A stretch of 43,178 nucleotides of DNA from an uncultured Bacteroidales bacterium (GCA_905210435.1 CAJLWO010000019.1:1-43178), one strand, 5' to 3'. Shown: positions 1-8,119, numbered from the stretch's first letter. Notes: generated from the sequence alone by a model not told the origin. Numbers and translations are program-made.

Positions 1-72
1 CGGGCTTTCAGCCCTCCTTTGGCGAACTATATTCCTTATTTGAACCGCATTGCACCGACCGTGCGTCCATAC
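1..72 (+). repeat. REP-like dispersed repeat, copy 1
   Basis: This stretch carries a small palindrome (GGGCTTTCAGCCC) followed by ATTTGAACCGCATTGCAC and GACCGTGCGTCC. The same ordered blocks recur at 6340-6394, where the spacer is shorter. Two widely separated intergenic copies with conserved blocks and variable spacing indicate a dispersed noncoding repeat family. The copy is cut by the window edge. Confidence 0.6.
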
Positions 73-108
73 ATAGTTGGGTGATGTGTTCTTGTTCACT
101 GTAGGCGA

Positions 109-157
109 GCCGCCTGTAATCGCAGTCCGATAATACGGGTTTGCGATTACAGGCGGC
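109..157. terminator. Inverted repeat downstream of the DUF5723 gene
   Basis: The 16-nt arms at 109-124 and 142-157 are perfect reverse complements (CCGCCTGTAATCGCA-type arm) around a 17-nt loop. It lies just past the stop of the minus-strand gene ending at 191, where a terminator is expected. There is no T tract on the minus strand, so it may be a REP-type palindrome rather than a classical intrinsic terminator. Confidence 0.4.
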
Positions 158-190
158 CCGGTGTAGTGTCGGTCGTGACCTCGGGGGCGT

Positions 191-1627
191 TTATGAGCCG
201 AAGGTTACGTTGAAGCCTATGTTGATGTTGGCTGTGGCTTTTCCTACGGGGAGCACCTGCGGGGTGATGCTGAAGAACTGGTGGTCGCTTCCGATGAAGA
301 AGTTGAATCCTTTGGGGTGGAAGTTGAGCATCCAGCCGAATGATGAGCCGTAGGTCGACGCGCCGTAGTTGATTGTGGCGTCAAACCATTTCACCGGTTT
401 CACATTGGCGAAGAAGCGGCCTTCGGTCCATGATGAGCATCCTGCGAAGTGGGATGAGAAGAGGAAGCCGCCGGTAAGGTTGCGGTAGAAGGGCATCTTG
501 TATTCGGCACCGAGATGTAATGTGGCGCGGAGGGCTTTGGTGTAGCTTCCGGAGCCGTTGTCCTCGCGGTGTATGTTGACTACGTCCTGCAAGTCGTCCC
601 ACAGGCGGTCGAACTGCTCGTCGAGCTTGTTGTCGTCGTAGCCGGGCTGGGAGTCGTCGACGGCGATGTTGTTGAAGCCGTCGAATGTCCATGTGCCTGT
701 GCCTGTGCGGCCGGTCACGGCGTTGCTCCAGCTCATGAAGCCGAGGTCGTTGATGGCGGCCGACAGCTGCAGGTCGGGGAGCAGGTCGTAGGTGGCTCCG
801 AGGTCGATGCCGAGACCGAATCCTGAAAGGCCGAACTTGTCATAGTCGATGTCGCCCCATTCGATGAGGTCGGCTTCGCCGGGGTTTTTGATTTCCTTGC
901 CGCTTTCCTGTCTGGTGGGTACGTACAGACCTTTGCCTGCAGCCATTTTCAGTTCGCCTTCGGCCTGTATCTGCCACTTGTCGTAGCCGAATGCCACGTC
1001 CATCTTCTTGATGTCGGCGTATGCGCTTCCGAGTCCGAGGAGCACTTTGAGTTTGGCGCCGACGTTGAGTTTGTCGGTGAGCTTGCGGCTGTGTCCCAGT
1101 GCGATTTCGGCTACTGCGGATGCCTCAACCTTGAGGTCGCCGAACTGATAGCGGGTGTCGGGCCCCGTCTGGCCTACTTTCATGAATGTGAAGAGGTCTT
1201 TGGGGAGGCTGACACCTACTTCGGAGCTGACTCCTACGGTGATGGTGTTGAAGCCGCCGAACGCCTTGAAGCCGGCCGAGAGGATGGTGATGTCGAAGTT
1301 GCCGTTGATGCGGTTGTTGTCCTTGAGCTTGTCGAGGAATGTGGCGGCATCGACTGTCGGGCTCATGAAAGTGGTGAGCTTGTAGGGGCTTCCCGGCTCG
1401 GTCTTATAAAGGAATGTGTTGACGCCGACATTGGAGAATACTCCCAGGTCGAGATTGCCGAGTGCGGGGATTGATATGTAGTTGCGCTCGCCTGAGAATG
1501 CCGGGTTGAGCTCGTGGCGGAACGAATAGCCGTCGAGGAAGTAGGCCGAGCGGGGAGCCTCCTGTGCGGCGGCGGGAAGGGCGGCGCACATTGCAAGGCA
1601 TATGGTAAGTTTCTTTAATGAAATCAT
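191..1627 (-). CDS. DUF5723-type outer-membrane beta-barrel protein
   Basis: This encodes a 478-residue secreted protein. It begins with a signal peptide (MISLKKLTICLAMCAALPAAAQ) followed by an early motif of the kind SYFLDGYSFRHELNPAFSG, which I associate with the Bacteroidetes DUF5723 family of outer-membrane, PorV/PorQ-like barrels. The rest alternates polar and hydrophobic residues with many aromatic-ended strands (LSAGFKAFGGF, ATLHLGAEY), and the protein ends in a strand, FNVTFGS, typical of outer-membrane barrels. The start is ATG at 1627. It lies 6 nt downstream of the lipoprotein gene at 1634-3490, so the two are probably co-transcribed and may act together at the cell surface. No specific substrate or role can be read from the sequence. 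Confidence 0.75.
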   Translation of the reverse strand: MISLKKLTICLAMCAALPAAAQEAPRSAYFLDGYSFRHELNPAFSGERNYISIPALGNLDLGVFSNVGVNTFLYKTEPGSPYKLTTFMSPTVDAATFLDKLKDNNRINGNFDITILSAGFKAFGGFNTITVGVSSEVGVSLPKDLFTFMKVGQTGPDTRYQFGDLKVEASAVAEIALGHSRKLTDKLNVGAKLKVLLGLGSAYADIKKMDVAFGYDKWQIQAEGELKMAAGKGLYVPTRQESGKEIKNPGEADLIEWGDIDYDKFGLSGFGLGIDLGATYDLLPDLQLSAAINDLGFMSWSNAVTGRTGTGTWTFDGFNNIAVDDSQPGYDDNKLDEQFDRLWDDLQDVVNIHREDNGSGSYTKALRATLHLGAEYKMPFYRNLTGGFLFSSHFAGCSSWTEGRFFANVKPVKWFDATINYGASTYGSSFGWMLNFHPKGFNFFIGSDHQFFSITPQVLPVGKATANINIGFNVTFGS

Positions 1628-1633
1628 GATTCC

Positions 1634-3490
1634 TTAGTTGTTGAGGTCGACGAGGACGCCTCCCTTGAGGGTTATTTTAATGTTTTCAAATTTTACGGCC
1701 TGGTCTTTGTTGAGGTTTGTGCCGGTGAAGCTGTCGTTGGCAGTGGCGTAGAAGAGCAGTTTCACTCCGTCAAGGCCGTTGATGTTTTTGCCGGTGGATT
1801 TCAGCGTTATTTTGAGCTGTGTGACAGAGTGCTGCGCGATTGAGCCGGCCGATACCGTTCCGTCGACGTCAACGTCAATCGTTGTGTAATCGTTGCCCTG
1901 AGCGTCGAGAGCCACGGCCGACGGGGTCATGTCGAGGGGTATGGTATTTACCACATCGGCGGTGACGACGGCGGTGCTGAAGTTGTATTTCTCGAGGTCT
2001 TCGTCCCATTCGTCCTCAATGTGGGTGTAGTGCAGCTGCATTGCGTCGCCGAATGCGAGGGGTATGACGGCTGTGTAGTCGCAATCGAAGGTGTAGGTGC
2101 TTCCGAGGGTGTATTCCGATACCTGAGGCACTGCCTTTGACACAGCATCATGGAATTTGATGAGGTCGGGGATAGTGTTGAGGAGGGAGCTCAGGTCGGG
2201 CACTACGATGTTGTCGGCGGCTCCTTTGACGGGGTTGCGCGATATTACGATGTCGGTAGTGCTGTTGGCGCGTGCGATGATAGGCGCGGTGCCATACGAT
2301 TCGCCAATGCCTACTTCGGCTATTTCGTTGCCTTTGCTGTAGGATGTAAGGCGTCCGTTGAGCGTGATGGGAAGCGGAGAGTTGTTGGTTATGCTGAGAG
2401 TTACCTGCGGATTGCTGAGGTCGAGGCGGTTTTCGGGGTCGCTGAGGAAGTCGGGTATTTCATTGATGTCGAACTTCGTCTCGGAAATGTTGATTTCGGG
2501 GTCGACCACGCCGCGTACTTTGAGCAGGCGGGCGTCGGATACCGATATTTCGGAGTGTATGGTGATGTTGGCGCGGCTTCCTGCGGGCAGTTCGTTGACA
2601 TCGATGCTGACGTCGCCTGACGATACTACCTGATTCTCAATAAGGAATTTGCCGGGAGCGTAGAGTCCCTGTCCGGCGGGCAGGTCGGTGAGGTCGGCTT
2701 TGACGAGACGTATGCGGGCCGACAGGTTATGGTCGGGCGAAATGCCGTAGCGCTGTTTGAAACGCAGTGTGTGCGGGTTGACGTTTTCAAGATATTGTGC
2801 TGTGGCTTCGTCGCCTATTTCCACTGTCCAGCATTTGTCGAAAGTAATCGTATAGCCTTTCTCTACGTAGGCGGTGCCTCTGAAGTCGGATGAGGTATAG
2901 CTTAAGTTGAGTTTCATTTTTACGTCCATATCGGCCGATTCGAGTGATACAAGGTCGCGTGTGACGTTGTCGTCGGACAGGCGGATGGTGTTGTGTATCA
3001 TGTCGGTGGGCTCGGTTATGGACGACTCTCCGCCGGGGTTGTAGAATTCGGGCAGGCGGGTGTCGGATGAACTTCCGTTTATGTGGCCGAGGGCTACTTC
3101 CGGTACCTCGAAACGCGACGGAGACGAGTTGCCGTCCTGTATCAGCACGTAGTCGCCTTTAGCGAGTCCGTACTGGCCGTCGGTTTCGACAGCCTTTATC
3201 GAGCTGCCTTCCTCGAGATCGAGGATTTTTGAAAGATACAGTAAGTCGGTGCTGCTGCCGGGGAGTGTAAGATTGTCGCCTCCGAGTTGAATTGTTACGT
3301 CAATGTCTTCGGTGAGGTCATAGTCATTGTCCACACAACTTACGACGCCGGTTGCGGCAAAACTGATGCATAACGCATGGAGCAGCTGCCGCCGTGATGG
3401 TTTTTTTATAAGATTGGCTTTTTTTAATAAAGTTTTGTTTTGGGAGTAATATTTTTGCGCAAAGGTAGAATTTTTTGTGCTATTTTTCAT
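1634..3490 (-). CDS. Large hypothetical lipoprotein
   Basis: This is a 618-residue protein of unknown function. After a basic stretch (KKPSRRQLLH) comes a hydrophobic segment ending in VVSC, then VDNDYDLTEDIDV. That fits a lipobox followed by an acidic tether, as in Bacteroidetes surface-exposed lipoproteins. The body is rich in beta-type segments with no catalytic motif I recognise. The ATG at 3490 gives an unusually long leader of about 50 residues before the lipobox Cys. A perfect TAnnTTTG box (minus strand, 3467-3460) lies inside this leader. If it is the real promoter, translation must start later at a non-ATG codon. It sits directly upstream of the DUF5723 gene with a 6-nt gap, forming a probable two-gene operon. 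Confidence 0.7.
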   Translation of the reverse strand: MKNSTKNSTFAQKYYSQNKTLLKKANLIKKPSRRQLLHALCISFAATGVVSCVDNDYDLTEDIDVTIQLGGDNLTLPGSSTDLLYLSKILDLEEGSSIKAVETDGQYGLAKGDYVLIQDGNSSPSRFEVPEVALGHINGSSSDTRLPEFYNPGGESSITEPTDMIHNTIRLSDDNVTRDLVSLESADMDVKMKLNLSYTSSDFRGTAYVEKGYTITFDKCWTVEIGDEATAQYLENVNPHTLRFKQRYGISPDHNLSARIRLVKADLTDLPAGQGLYAPGKFLIENQVVSSGDVSIDVNELPAGSRANITIHSEISVSDARLLKVRGVVDPEINISETKFDINEIPDFLSDPENRLDLSNPQVTLSITNNSPLPITLNGRLTSYSKGNEIAEVGIGESYGTAPIIARANSTTDIVISRNPVKGAADNIVVPDLSSLLNTIPDLIKFHDAVSKAVPQVSEYTLGSTYTFDCDYTAVIPLAFGDAMQLHYTHIEDEWDEDLEKYNFSTAVVTADVVNTIPLDMTPSAVALDAQGNDYTTIDVDVDGTVSAGSIAQHSVTQLKITLKSTGKNINGLDGVKLLFYATANDSFTGTNLNKDQAVKFENIKITLKGGVLVDLNN

Positions 3491-4144
3491 ATAAAAAACA
3501 TTTTTTCACAGAACGCAGAGGGGATTGGAGAGTGTCATGCGGGTGTGACAGTGAGCAAATTGCGACGCGGAGGATGGTGACGCGCGGGGCCGAAAATATT
3601 TCCGAAAGCGCATCCACAGCGGCATCCCGCGTGGGTGAGGCTCGCGTGGGTGAGGCTCGCGTCGGTGTCGCTGCGTCGGGGTGGCATCGTCCGGCGGTTT
3701 ATAATTTCAAAAAATTGCGAATGAGTCGGTTTGTGATACAAATGAGTTGCAATGTTATTGTGAATATGTGACAGAAGAAATCGGTTTAACTCCCTATGTA
3801 CGTATGTTTCAGTGTATAATTATATATATGAGTGTAAAATTATTATGAATAGAGGCGGGATACGGCGCGGAGGTGTGGCGGATATTGAAAATATGTCTGA
3901 GTCCTGACCGAATCGACACTAAAAGTAAATGAAGGGGGAAACTCATGGTTTATTTCAATGAAACAGGCGGGAGCATGCCGCAGCGCGGGCCGGAAATTGC
4001 TATCTCGTTACCCATTCATTACAAAACAATGGCATCGTTAAGATAGCGACACATTGTTGATACAATTTAATTACTAATTCTATCCGACCGCAAATTTTTT
4101 CCTACTTTTACAGAAGGAAAGACAACTCAATTTCCTCCGAAATA
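3491..4144. other. Gene-poor divergent intergenic region with a 15-bp repeat
   Basis: There is no convincing gene between the divergent lipoprotein and receiver genes. The short open frames here show no family signal and cross low-complexity sequence. Positions 3631-3675 hold three 15-bp units, the first two identical (GTGGGTGAGGCTCGC) and the third degenerate. The remainder, especially 3780-3860 and 4020-4140, is AT-rich and presumably contains promoters, but no full TTTG-N20-TAnnTTTG pair was found. Confidence 0.5.
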
Positions 4145-4555
4145 ATGCAGAAATTATTTAAAGAAGATATTCCAAACAATATTCCGGTCAAAGGCAATAT
4201 TATCATATCGTTTAAAAACGATGAAATCTGTGATAATCTGCGCGAGTACCTCCAGCGTGACGGCTACGGGGTATATATCTGCAAGACCTTTGAGGAGTTC
4301 ATGGAGATAGAACATGTAGACGTGAAATGTATCGTCGTCGATGTGACGGCGGGGCATGCGTCGACTTACCATGCGATAGAGATAATAAAGCAGACGCCGG
4401 TGGGCATGAAGATACCCATTCTGGTGGTTGCCGATGTCTTGTCGACGTCAAATGTGGTGCGGGCTTTAAATGCCGGCGCGAGTGACTATATATTGCAGCC
4501 GTATTCCAACAAAGAGTTTCTGCATCGGGTTCTTACCCTTGTGTCGGGCCGTTGA
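4145..4555 (+). CDS. Single-domain receiver-like protein, degenerate
   Basis: This is a 136-residue protein with the order and length of a CheY-like receiver domain and no output domain. Asp66 in CIVVDVTAG sits where the phospho-acceptor Asp is expected, and GASDYILQPY near residues 111-120 is the beta5/alpha5 region. Key residues are altered. The conserved Lys of the usual KP motif is Gln118. The Thr/Ser after beta4 appears to be replaced by Val/Ala (ILVVADV). The acidic pair at the end of beta1 is shifted to Asn25-Asp26-Glu27. It may therefore be a pseudo-receiver that works by protein binding rather than phosphorylation. No histidine kinase is adjacent. A bidirectional hairpin terminator follows. 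Confidence 0.7.
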   Translation: MQKLFKEDIPNNIPVKGNIIISFKNDEICDNLREYLQRDGYGVYICKTFEEFMEIEHVDVKCIVVDVTAGHASTYHAIEIIKQTPVGMKIPILVVADVLSTSNVVRALNAGASDYILQPYSNKEFLHRVLTLVSGR

Positions 4556-4609
4556 TTTATGACGGCGCCTTCAGTAGCCGGCCGGATTGTCAGTGAAAAC
4601 AAAAGGCAT

Positions 4610-4641
4610 AAAAAAAAATCCCGCATCGCGGGATTTTTTTT
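4610..4641. terminator. Bidirectional intrinsic terminator
   Basis: A 7-bp stem (ATCCCGC / GCGGGAT) with a 3-nt loop is flanked by an A tract upstream and a T tract downstream. It can therefore terminate both the plus-strand receiver gene and the minus-strand inositol-phosphate synthase gene that converge here. Confidence 0.85.
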
Positions 4642-4660
4642 ATGATATATGTGCCGGGAA

Positions 4661-5995
4661 TCAGTCAATAGGCTCGTCAGCTTTGTAGCCGCCCATTTCG
4701 CGGATAGCGTTTTTGAGCATTACGTACTGCTGGAAGAGGTGGTTGACGGGCACTTCATGCTTGGTGTAGTCGTGCATCGGGCTCTTGAGGAAGAAGCTCA
4801 GGAAGCGCTGTATGCCGTAGCGTCCGGCGCGTGCTGCGAGGTCGCTGAGCAATACGAGGTCGAGGCAGAGGGGAGCTGCGAGGATAGAGTCGCGGCAGAG
4901 GAAGTTGATTTTGATCTGCATGGGGTAGCCCATCCAGCCGAAGATGTCGATGTTGTCCCAGCCTTCCTTGTTGTCGTTGCGCGGGGGATAGTAGTTGATG
5001 CGGACCTTGTGGTAGTAGCCGTTGTGGTCGTTGCCGCATCCGCCGCAGTTCTGGCCATAGAGGTCGGGCTGCTCTTCGGGCACGAGGATTGACTCGAGTG
5101 TAGAGAGTTTCGATACCTCTTTTGTGCGGAAGTTGGCGGGTTCGTCGAGCACGAGACCGTCGCGGTTGCCGAGGATGTTGGTCGAGAACCATCCTGCGAG
5201 GCCGAGGCAGCGGGTGCCGATGATGGGGGCGAAACCTGATTTCACGAGAGTCTGACCGGTCTTGAAGTCTTTGCCGGCGATAGGCATCTTGGTCTTTTCA
5301 GCGAGTTCCCACATTGCGGGGATGTCGACAGTGGTGTTGGGGGCACCCATGATGAAGGGAGCACCTTCGGTGAGGGCTGCGTAGGCGTAGCACATAGAGG
5401 GTGCGATGTTCTCGCAGTCGTTGGCTTTCATTGCAGCCTCGAGGTCGGCGAGCTTGTAGTGTACCTTTTCGTTGACGGGTACGTAGACTTCGGTAGAAGC
5501 GGCCCAGAGCACCACTACGCGGTCAACGCCGGTCTTTGCCTTGAAGTCGCGGATATCCTGACGGATCTGCTCCATCATGTCCCAGCGGTCCTTGCAGGTC
5601 TTCACGTTGTTGCCGTCGAGACGCTTTGCGTAGTTGTGGTCGAAAGCGGCTTTCATGGGGACGATTTTCTCGAGTTCGTCCTTTACGGGGTTGATGTCTT
5701 TTTCTTTAAGAACCTCACACTTGATGGCCGATTCGTAGGCATTTTCGGGATAAACGTCCCATGCGCCGAATACGATGTCGTCAAGTTTTGCGATAGATAC
5801 GATGTCGCCGTATTTGAGATATTTTTTGTCGGCACCTTCACCGACACGCATTTTGTCATATTGTGTCATTGAGCCGACGGGCTTTGCAAGACCTTTGCGG
5901 GCCATAAGTACGCCTGTCATGAAAGTTGAACTAACGGCACCGAGGCCGACAACCATAACGCCGAGTTTGCCTTCGGCTTTCTTTACATTACTCAT
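4661..5995 (-). CDS. ino1: Inositol-3-phosphate synthase (myo-inositol-1-phosphate synthase)
   Basis: This enzyme converts glucose 6-phosphate to 1L-myo-inositol 1-phosphate using NAD, the first step toward inositol lipids. The 444-residue length is typical of the bacterial family. The N-terminal dinucleotide-binding segment reads VMVVGLGAVSSTF (residues about 13-25). Later family motifs include GAPNTTVDIP, AGKDFKTGQT, an internal KINFLCRDSILAAP and SFFLKSPMHD near the C-terminus. The start is ATG at 5995. It stands alone: no phosphatidylinositol-phosphate synthase or inositol-phosphate phosphatase is next to it, so partner genes for inositol-lipid synthesis must lie elsewhere. The upstream 450 bp is AT-rich followed by a REP-like repeat. 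No clear minus-strand promoter was found there. Confidence 0.92.
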   Translation of the reverse strand: MSNVKKAEGKLGVMVVGLGAVSSTFMTGVLMARKGLAKPVGSMTQYDKMRVGEGADKKYLKYGDIVSIAKLDDIVFGAWDVYPENAYESAIKCEVLKEKDINPVKDELEKIVPMKAAFDHNYAKRLDGNNVKTCKDRWDMMEQIRQDIRDFKAKTGVDRVVVLWAASTEVYVPVNEKVHYKLADLEAAMKANDCENIAPSMCYAYAALTEGAPFIMGAPNTTVDIPAMWELAEKTKMPIAGKDFKTGQTLVKSGFAPIIGTRCLGLAGWFSTNILGNRDGLVLDEPANFRTKEVSKLSTLESILVPEEQPDLYGQNCGGCGNDHNGYYHKVRINYYPPRNDNKEGWDNIDIFGWMGYPMQIKINFLCRDSILAAPLCLDLVLLSDLAARAGRYGIQRFLSFFLKSPMHDYTKHEVPVNHLFQQYVMLKNAIREMGGYKADEPID

Positions 5996-6017
5996 CTTGT
6001 TATTAATGATTAGTTAA

Positions 6018-6445
6018 ATATTTTTCTATAAATAATTTGTCGCAAATCAGTCTGAACTTGAAAAATGCGTGTAAAAGTACGTATAGTTTTTTAAAAGTAA
6101 AATTTTTTAAGGTAAAAAATACCTATATAAGTGTTAATAGTATATAAATGATAACATGTATAGTGAATATAGGTTAATTATATATGTAATATAGCGATGT
6201 TATGTAATCGAATGTTAATTATGCTTATGGCGCAAAATGTATCGTGGAGCATCACACACTCGCCCTCTCCGTGGGCTTGCACATTGTATTCCTTTCGCCC
6301 CGCCCTCCGCTACGCGTCGGACGGGGATAGTGACACCAACGGGCTTTCAGCCCTCCGCTATTTGAACCGCATTGCACAGACCGAGCGTCCCTACGTGTGA
6401 GGGTTTTGTATGCGTATGCGACGCTGCTGTATTGCGATACGCTAT
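6018..6445. repeat. AT-rich upstream region with REP-like compound repeat
   Basis: Positions 6018-6240 are very AT-rich and gene-free. Positions about 6252-6335 resemble the repeats around the transposase at 22.5-23.6 kb: ACTCGCCC, then CCGTGGGCT, then CCGCCCTCCGCT and GGACGGGGATA in the same order. Positions 6340-6394 repeat the element seen at 1-72 (GGGCTTTCAGCCC, ATTTGAACCGCATTGCAC, GACCGAGCGTCC). The two blocks together form one compound noncoding element downstream of the cytidylate-kinase-like gene. Confidence 0.6.
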
Positions 6446-7117
6446 TTAGATTGCAAGCTGCGGGAAGCGGCGGCGTACGTATTGGGCCACTATTTCGGCT
6501 ATTGCGCCGGTAGGGAGCAGCGATGTGTCGAAACACAGGTCGTAGGAAGCGGCATCGCCCCAGTGCTTGTCGGTGTAGAAGTTGTAGTAGGCGGCGCGCA
6601 GTTTGTTGGTTTGCCGGCGGAGCTTGTCGGCTTTGGCGCGTGATGATATGTCGCTGCGTGCCATGATGCGGTCGATGCAGCATTCGGCGGGGGCATGGAC
6701 GAAGATGTTGACGGTGAACGGATTGTCGCGAAGCACATAGTCGGCCGAACGCCCGACGATGACACACGGCCCGGCAGCGGCGAGCTGGCGGATTACCTCT
6801 GACTGTGTCTCGTAGATGGAGTCGCCGGATATGGAGGTGGGATTCTGGTACCATGACATGCTGTTGAAGCCCATCGCGAATGAGATTGACGAGCTGATGA
6901 AGCGGGGGAAGCGTTCGTCGTTGTCCTCTACGAATTCCTGTGAGAGTCCGGCATCGGAGGCGGCATGGCTGAGCAGCTCCTTGTCGTAATATTTTATGCC
7001 GAGCAGGTCGGCTATCTTACGCCCGAGTTCGCGTCCGCCGCTCCCGAACTGACGTCCGACGGTGATTACCAGATTGTTGGCACGTGGCGTATCCTTTTCA
7101 ACTTGATTGTCGCTCAT
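6446..7117 (-). CDS. Cytidylate kinase-like family protein
   Basis: This is a 223-residue P-loop protein of the cytidylate-kinase-like family (a second CMP-kinase-like group, distinct from Cmk). Residues about 18-36 read ITVGRQFGSGGRELGRKIA, a nucleotide-binding loop typical of this family, followed by the KYYDKELL segment. Further on, ACVIVGRSADYVL and VNIFVHAP with basic residues (DRIMARSDISSRAKADKLRR) suit the lid and phosphate-binding regions. The substrate is uncertain: the family is annotated by homology and not all members are proven CMP kinases. The start is ATG at 7117. It is divergent from purN, with about 120 bp between the starts. It contains a run of aromatic residues near WYQNPT that I cannot interpret. 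Confidence 0.85.
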   Translation of the reverse strand: MSDNQVEKDTPRANNLVITVGRQFGSGGRELGRKIADLLGIKYYDKELLSHAASDAGLSQEFVEDNDERFPRFISSSISFAMGFNSMSWYQNPTSISGDSIYETQSEVIRQLAAAGPCVIVGRSADYVLRDNPFTVNIFVHAPAECCIDRIMARSDISSRAKADKLRRQTNKLRAAYYNFYTDKHWGDAASYDLCFDTSLLPTGAIAEIVAQYVRRRFPQLAI

Positions 7118-7238
7118 GGTATCCTTCAGTTTTTTGCAACGAATTTAGATAAAAAATATAATTATGTCAAGTTGTCGGCGAGAAATTTATCCGGATTTGT
7201 TTAACTTTGCACTATCAGATGACTTTAAGCAATTACTT

Positions 7239-7838
7239 ATGAAGCGTATAGCCATATTTGCATCGGGCAACGGCTCGAATGCGGAAAATATAATACGGTA
7301 TTTTAATTCCCGCAATCTCGGGTGGGAGGTGGCGGTTGTGGTGTGCAACAGGCCTGATGCTTTTGTGCTCAAGCGTGCCGAGGCTCTCGGGGTGCCTGCC
7401 GTGGTTATGCCCAAGGCGGCAATCGGCAACCGGGAGGAGTTGCTCGGGGTAATGGACCGCTATAGCGTAGATGCTGTTGTGCTTGCCGGGTTTCTGTTGA
7501 TGATACCGACGTTCCTGATAGCCCGTTATCCGGAGCGTATCATCAATATCCACCCGTCGCTTCTGCCTAAATATGGCGGTAAAGGTATGTACGGACGCCA
7601 TGTTCACGAGGCTGTCGTGGCTGCGGGCGAGCGCGAGAGCGGCATCACCATACATCTTGTCAACGAGGAATGTGACGGAGGAAAGGTATTGTTCCGCGCT
7701 ACGACGGAGGTGTCGCCCGACGACACTCCCGCGGATGTAGAAGCAAAAATCCATTCGCTCGAACGCCGCTATTATCCGGCTGTAGTAGCAGCGACGCTCA
7801 CAGGCCGTCGGCTCGATGACTTCCTTGTGGAGAACTGA
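7239..7838 (+). CDS. purN: Phosphoribosylglycinamide formyltransferase
   Basis: PurN transfers a formyl group from 10-formyl-tetrahydrofolate to GAR, giving FGAR in de novo purine synthesis. The 199-residue protein from ATG 7239 begins MKRIAIFASGNGSNAENI, the phosphate-binding start of the family. The catalytic set is visible: Asn103 and His105 in IINIHPSLLP, and Asp146 in NEECDGGKV. An upstream in-frame codon would add 25 residues. The start at 7239 is preferred because it matches the family N-terminus and lies about 30 nt after a TAACTTTG box (7202-7209) that fits the Bacteroidetes -7 element. An inverted repeat at 7866-7890 follows the gene and may act as a weak terminator. Confidence 0.95.
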   Translation: MKRIAIFASGNGSNAENIIRYFNSRNLGWEVAVVVCNRPDAFVLKRAEALGVPAVVMPKAAIGNREELLGVMDRYSVDAVVLAGFLLMIPTFLIARYPERIINIHPSLLPKYGGKGMYGRHVHEAVVAAGERESGITIHLVNEECDGGKVLFRATTEVSPDDTPADVEAKIHSLERRYYPAVVAATLTGRRLDDFLVEN

Positions 7839-7923
7839 AGATTGTCAGGAATATGCATTTACTTATTATCGGCATCGTTTTTGCCGATAATTGGAGCTAG
7901 GATGAAAAAATATTGGGAGAAAG

Positions 7924-7954
7924 TTGGTGGAATGGAAAAAAGGTTGTAATTTTG
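7924..7954 (+). promoter_or_regulatory. Bacteroidetes-type promoter of the SRP RNA gene
   Basis: TTG at 7924-7926 (-33 element) is followed by exactly 20 nt and then TAATTTTG at 7947-7954 (-7 element). This is the TTTG-N19/20-TAnnTTTG pattern of the Bacteroidetes primary sigma factor. The predicted start falls at about 7960, where the GGG that opens the SRP RNA closing stem begins. Confidence 0.8.
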
Positions 7955-7958
7955 TGTC

Positions 7959-8056
7959 GGGTAAGTCCTATACGGCATGCTCCCCCTGAACTCCGCCAGG
8001 TCTTGATCGAAGCAACGGTAGGGTGGTTGTAGCGGCGCGATGTAGATAGCTTGCCC
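7959..8056 (+). ncRNA. ffs: Signal recognition particle RNA, bacterial small type (4.5S)
   Basis: This is the RNA scaffold of SRP, which binds Ffh and targets membrane proteins to FtsY. The core TGAACTCCGCCAGGTC, then GAAGCAACGGTAGG, matches the conserved domain IV of other bacterial SRP RNAs. The ends pair as a closing stem (GGGTAAG with CTTGCCC, one G-U pair). A run of nine T follows at 8058-8066 and completes an intrinsic terminator. The promoter at 7924-7954 points at the 5' end. The length of about 98 nt fits the small type. The usual GGAA apical tetraloop is absent: the loop region 8003-8008 reads TTGATC. This may be a lineage variant. Confidence 0.88.
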
Positions 8057-8064
8057 ATTTTTTT

Positions 8065-8119
8065 TTGACCATAACTCAACGGCCCGGGAATTTTTCCCGG
8101 GCCGTTGAGTTATGGTCAA
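8065..8119. repeat. Perfect 26-bp hairpin after the SRP RNA terminator
   Basis: The arms 8065-8090 and 8094-8119 are perfect reverse complements around a TTT loop; the core reads CTCAACGGCCCGGGAA. No T tract follows in either orientation: plus has AATTAG and minus has a run of A. It is therefore not a standard intrinsic terminator. It lies between the SRP RNA and the end of the opposite-strand membrane-protein gene. Confidence 0.7.

Noticed and set aside
569..826. Plus-strand frame opposite the DUF5723 gene
   Set aside because: The Val/Glu-rich composition is the usual shadow of a GC-rich gene on the other strand, and the minus-strand frame has signal peptide and barrel features.
3475..3771. 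98-residue plus-strand frame in the 3.5-4.1 kb gap
   Set aside because: It runs through a 15-bp tandem repeat that creates duplicated residues (VGEARVGEARVG). It has no family signal and overlaps the start of the minus-strand lipoprotein gene.
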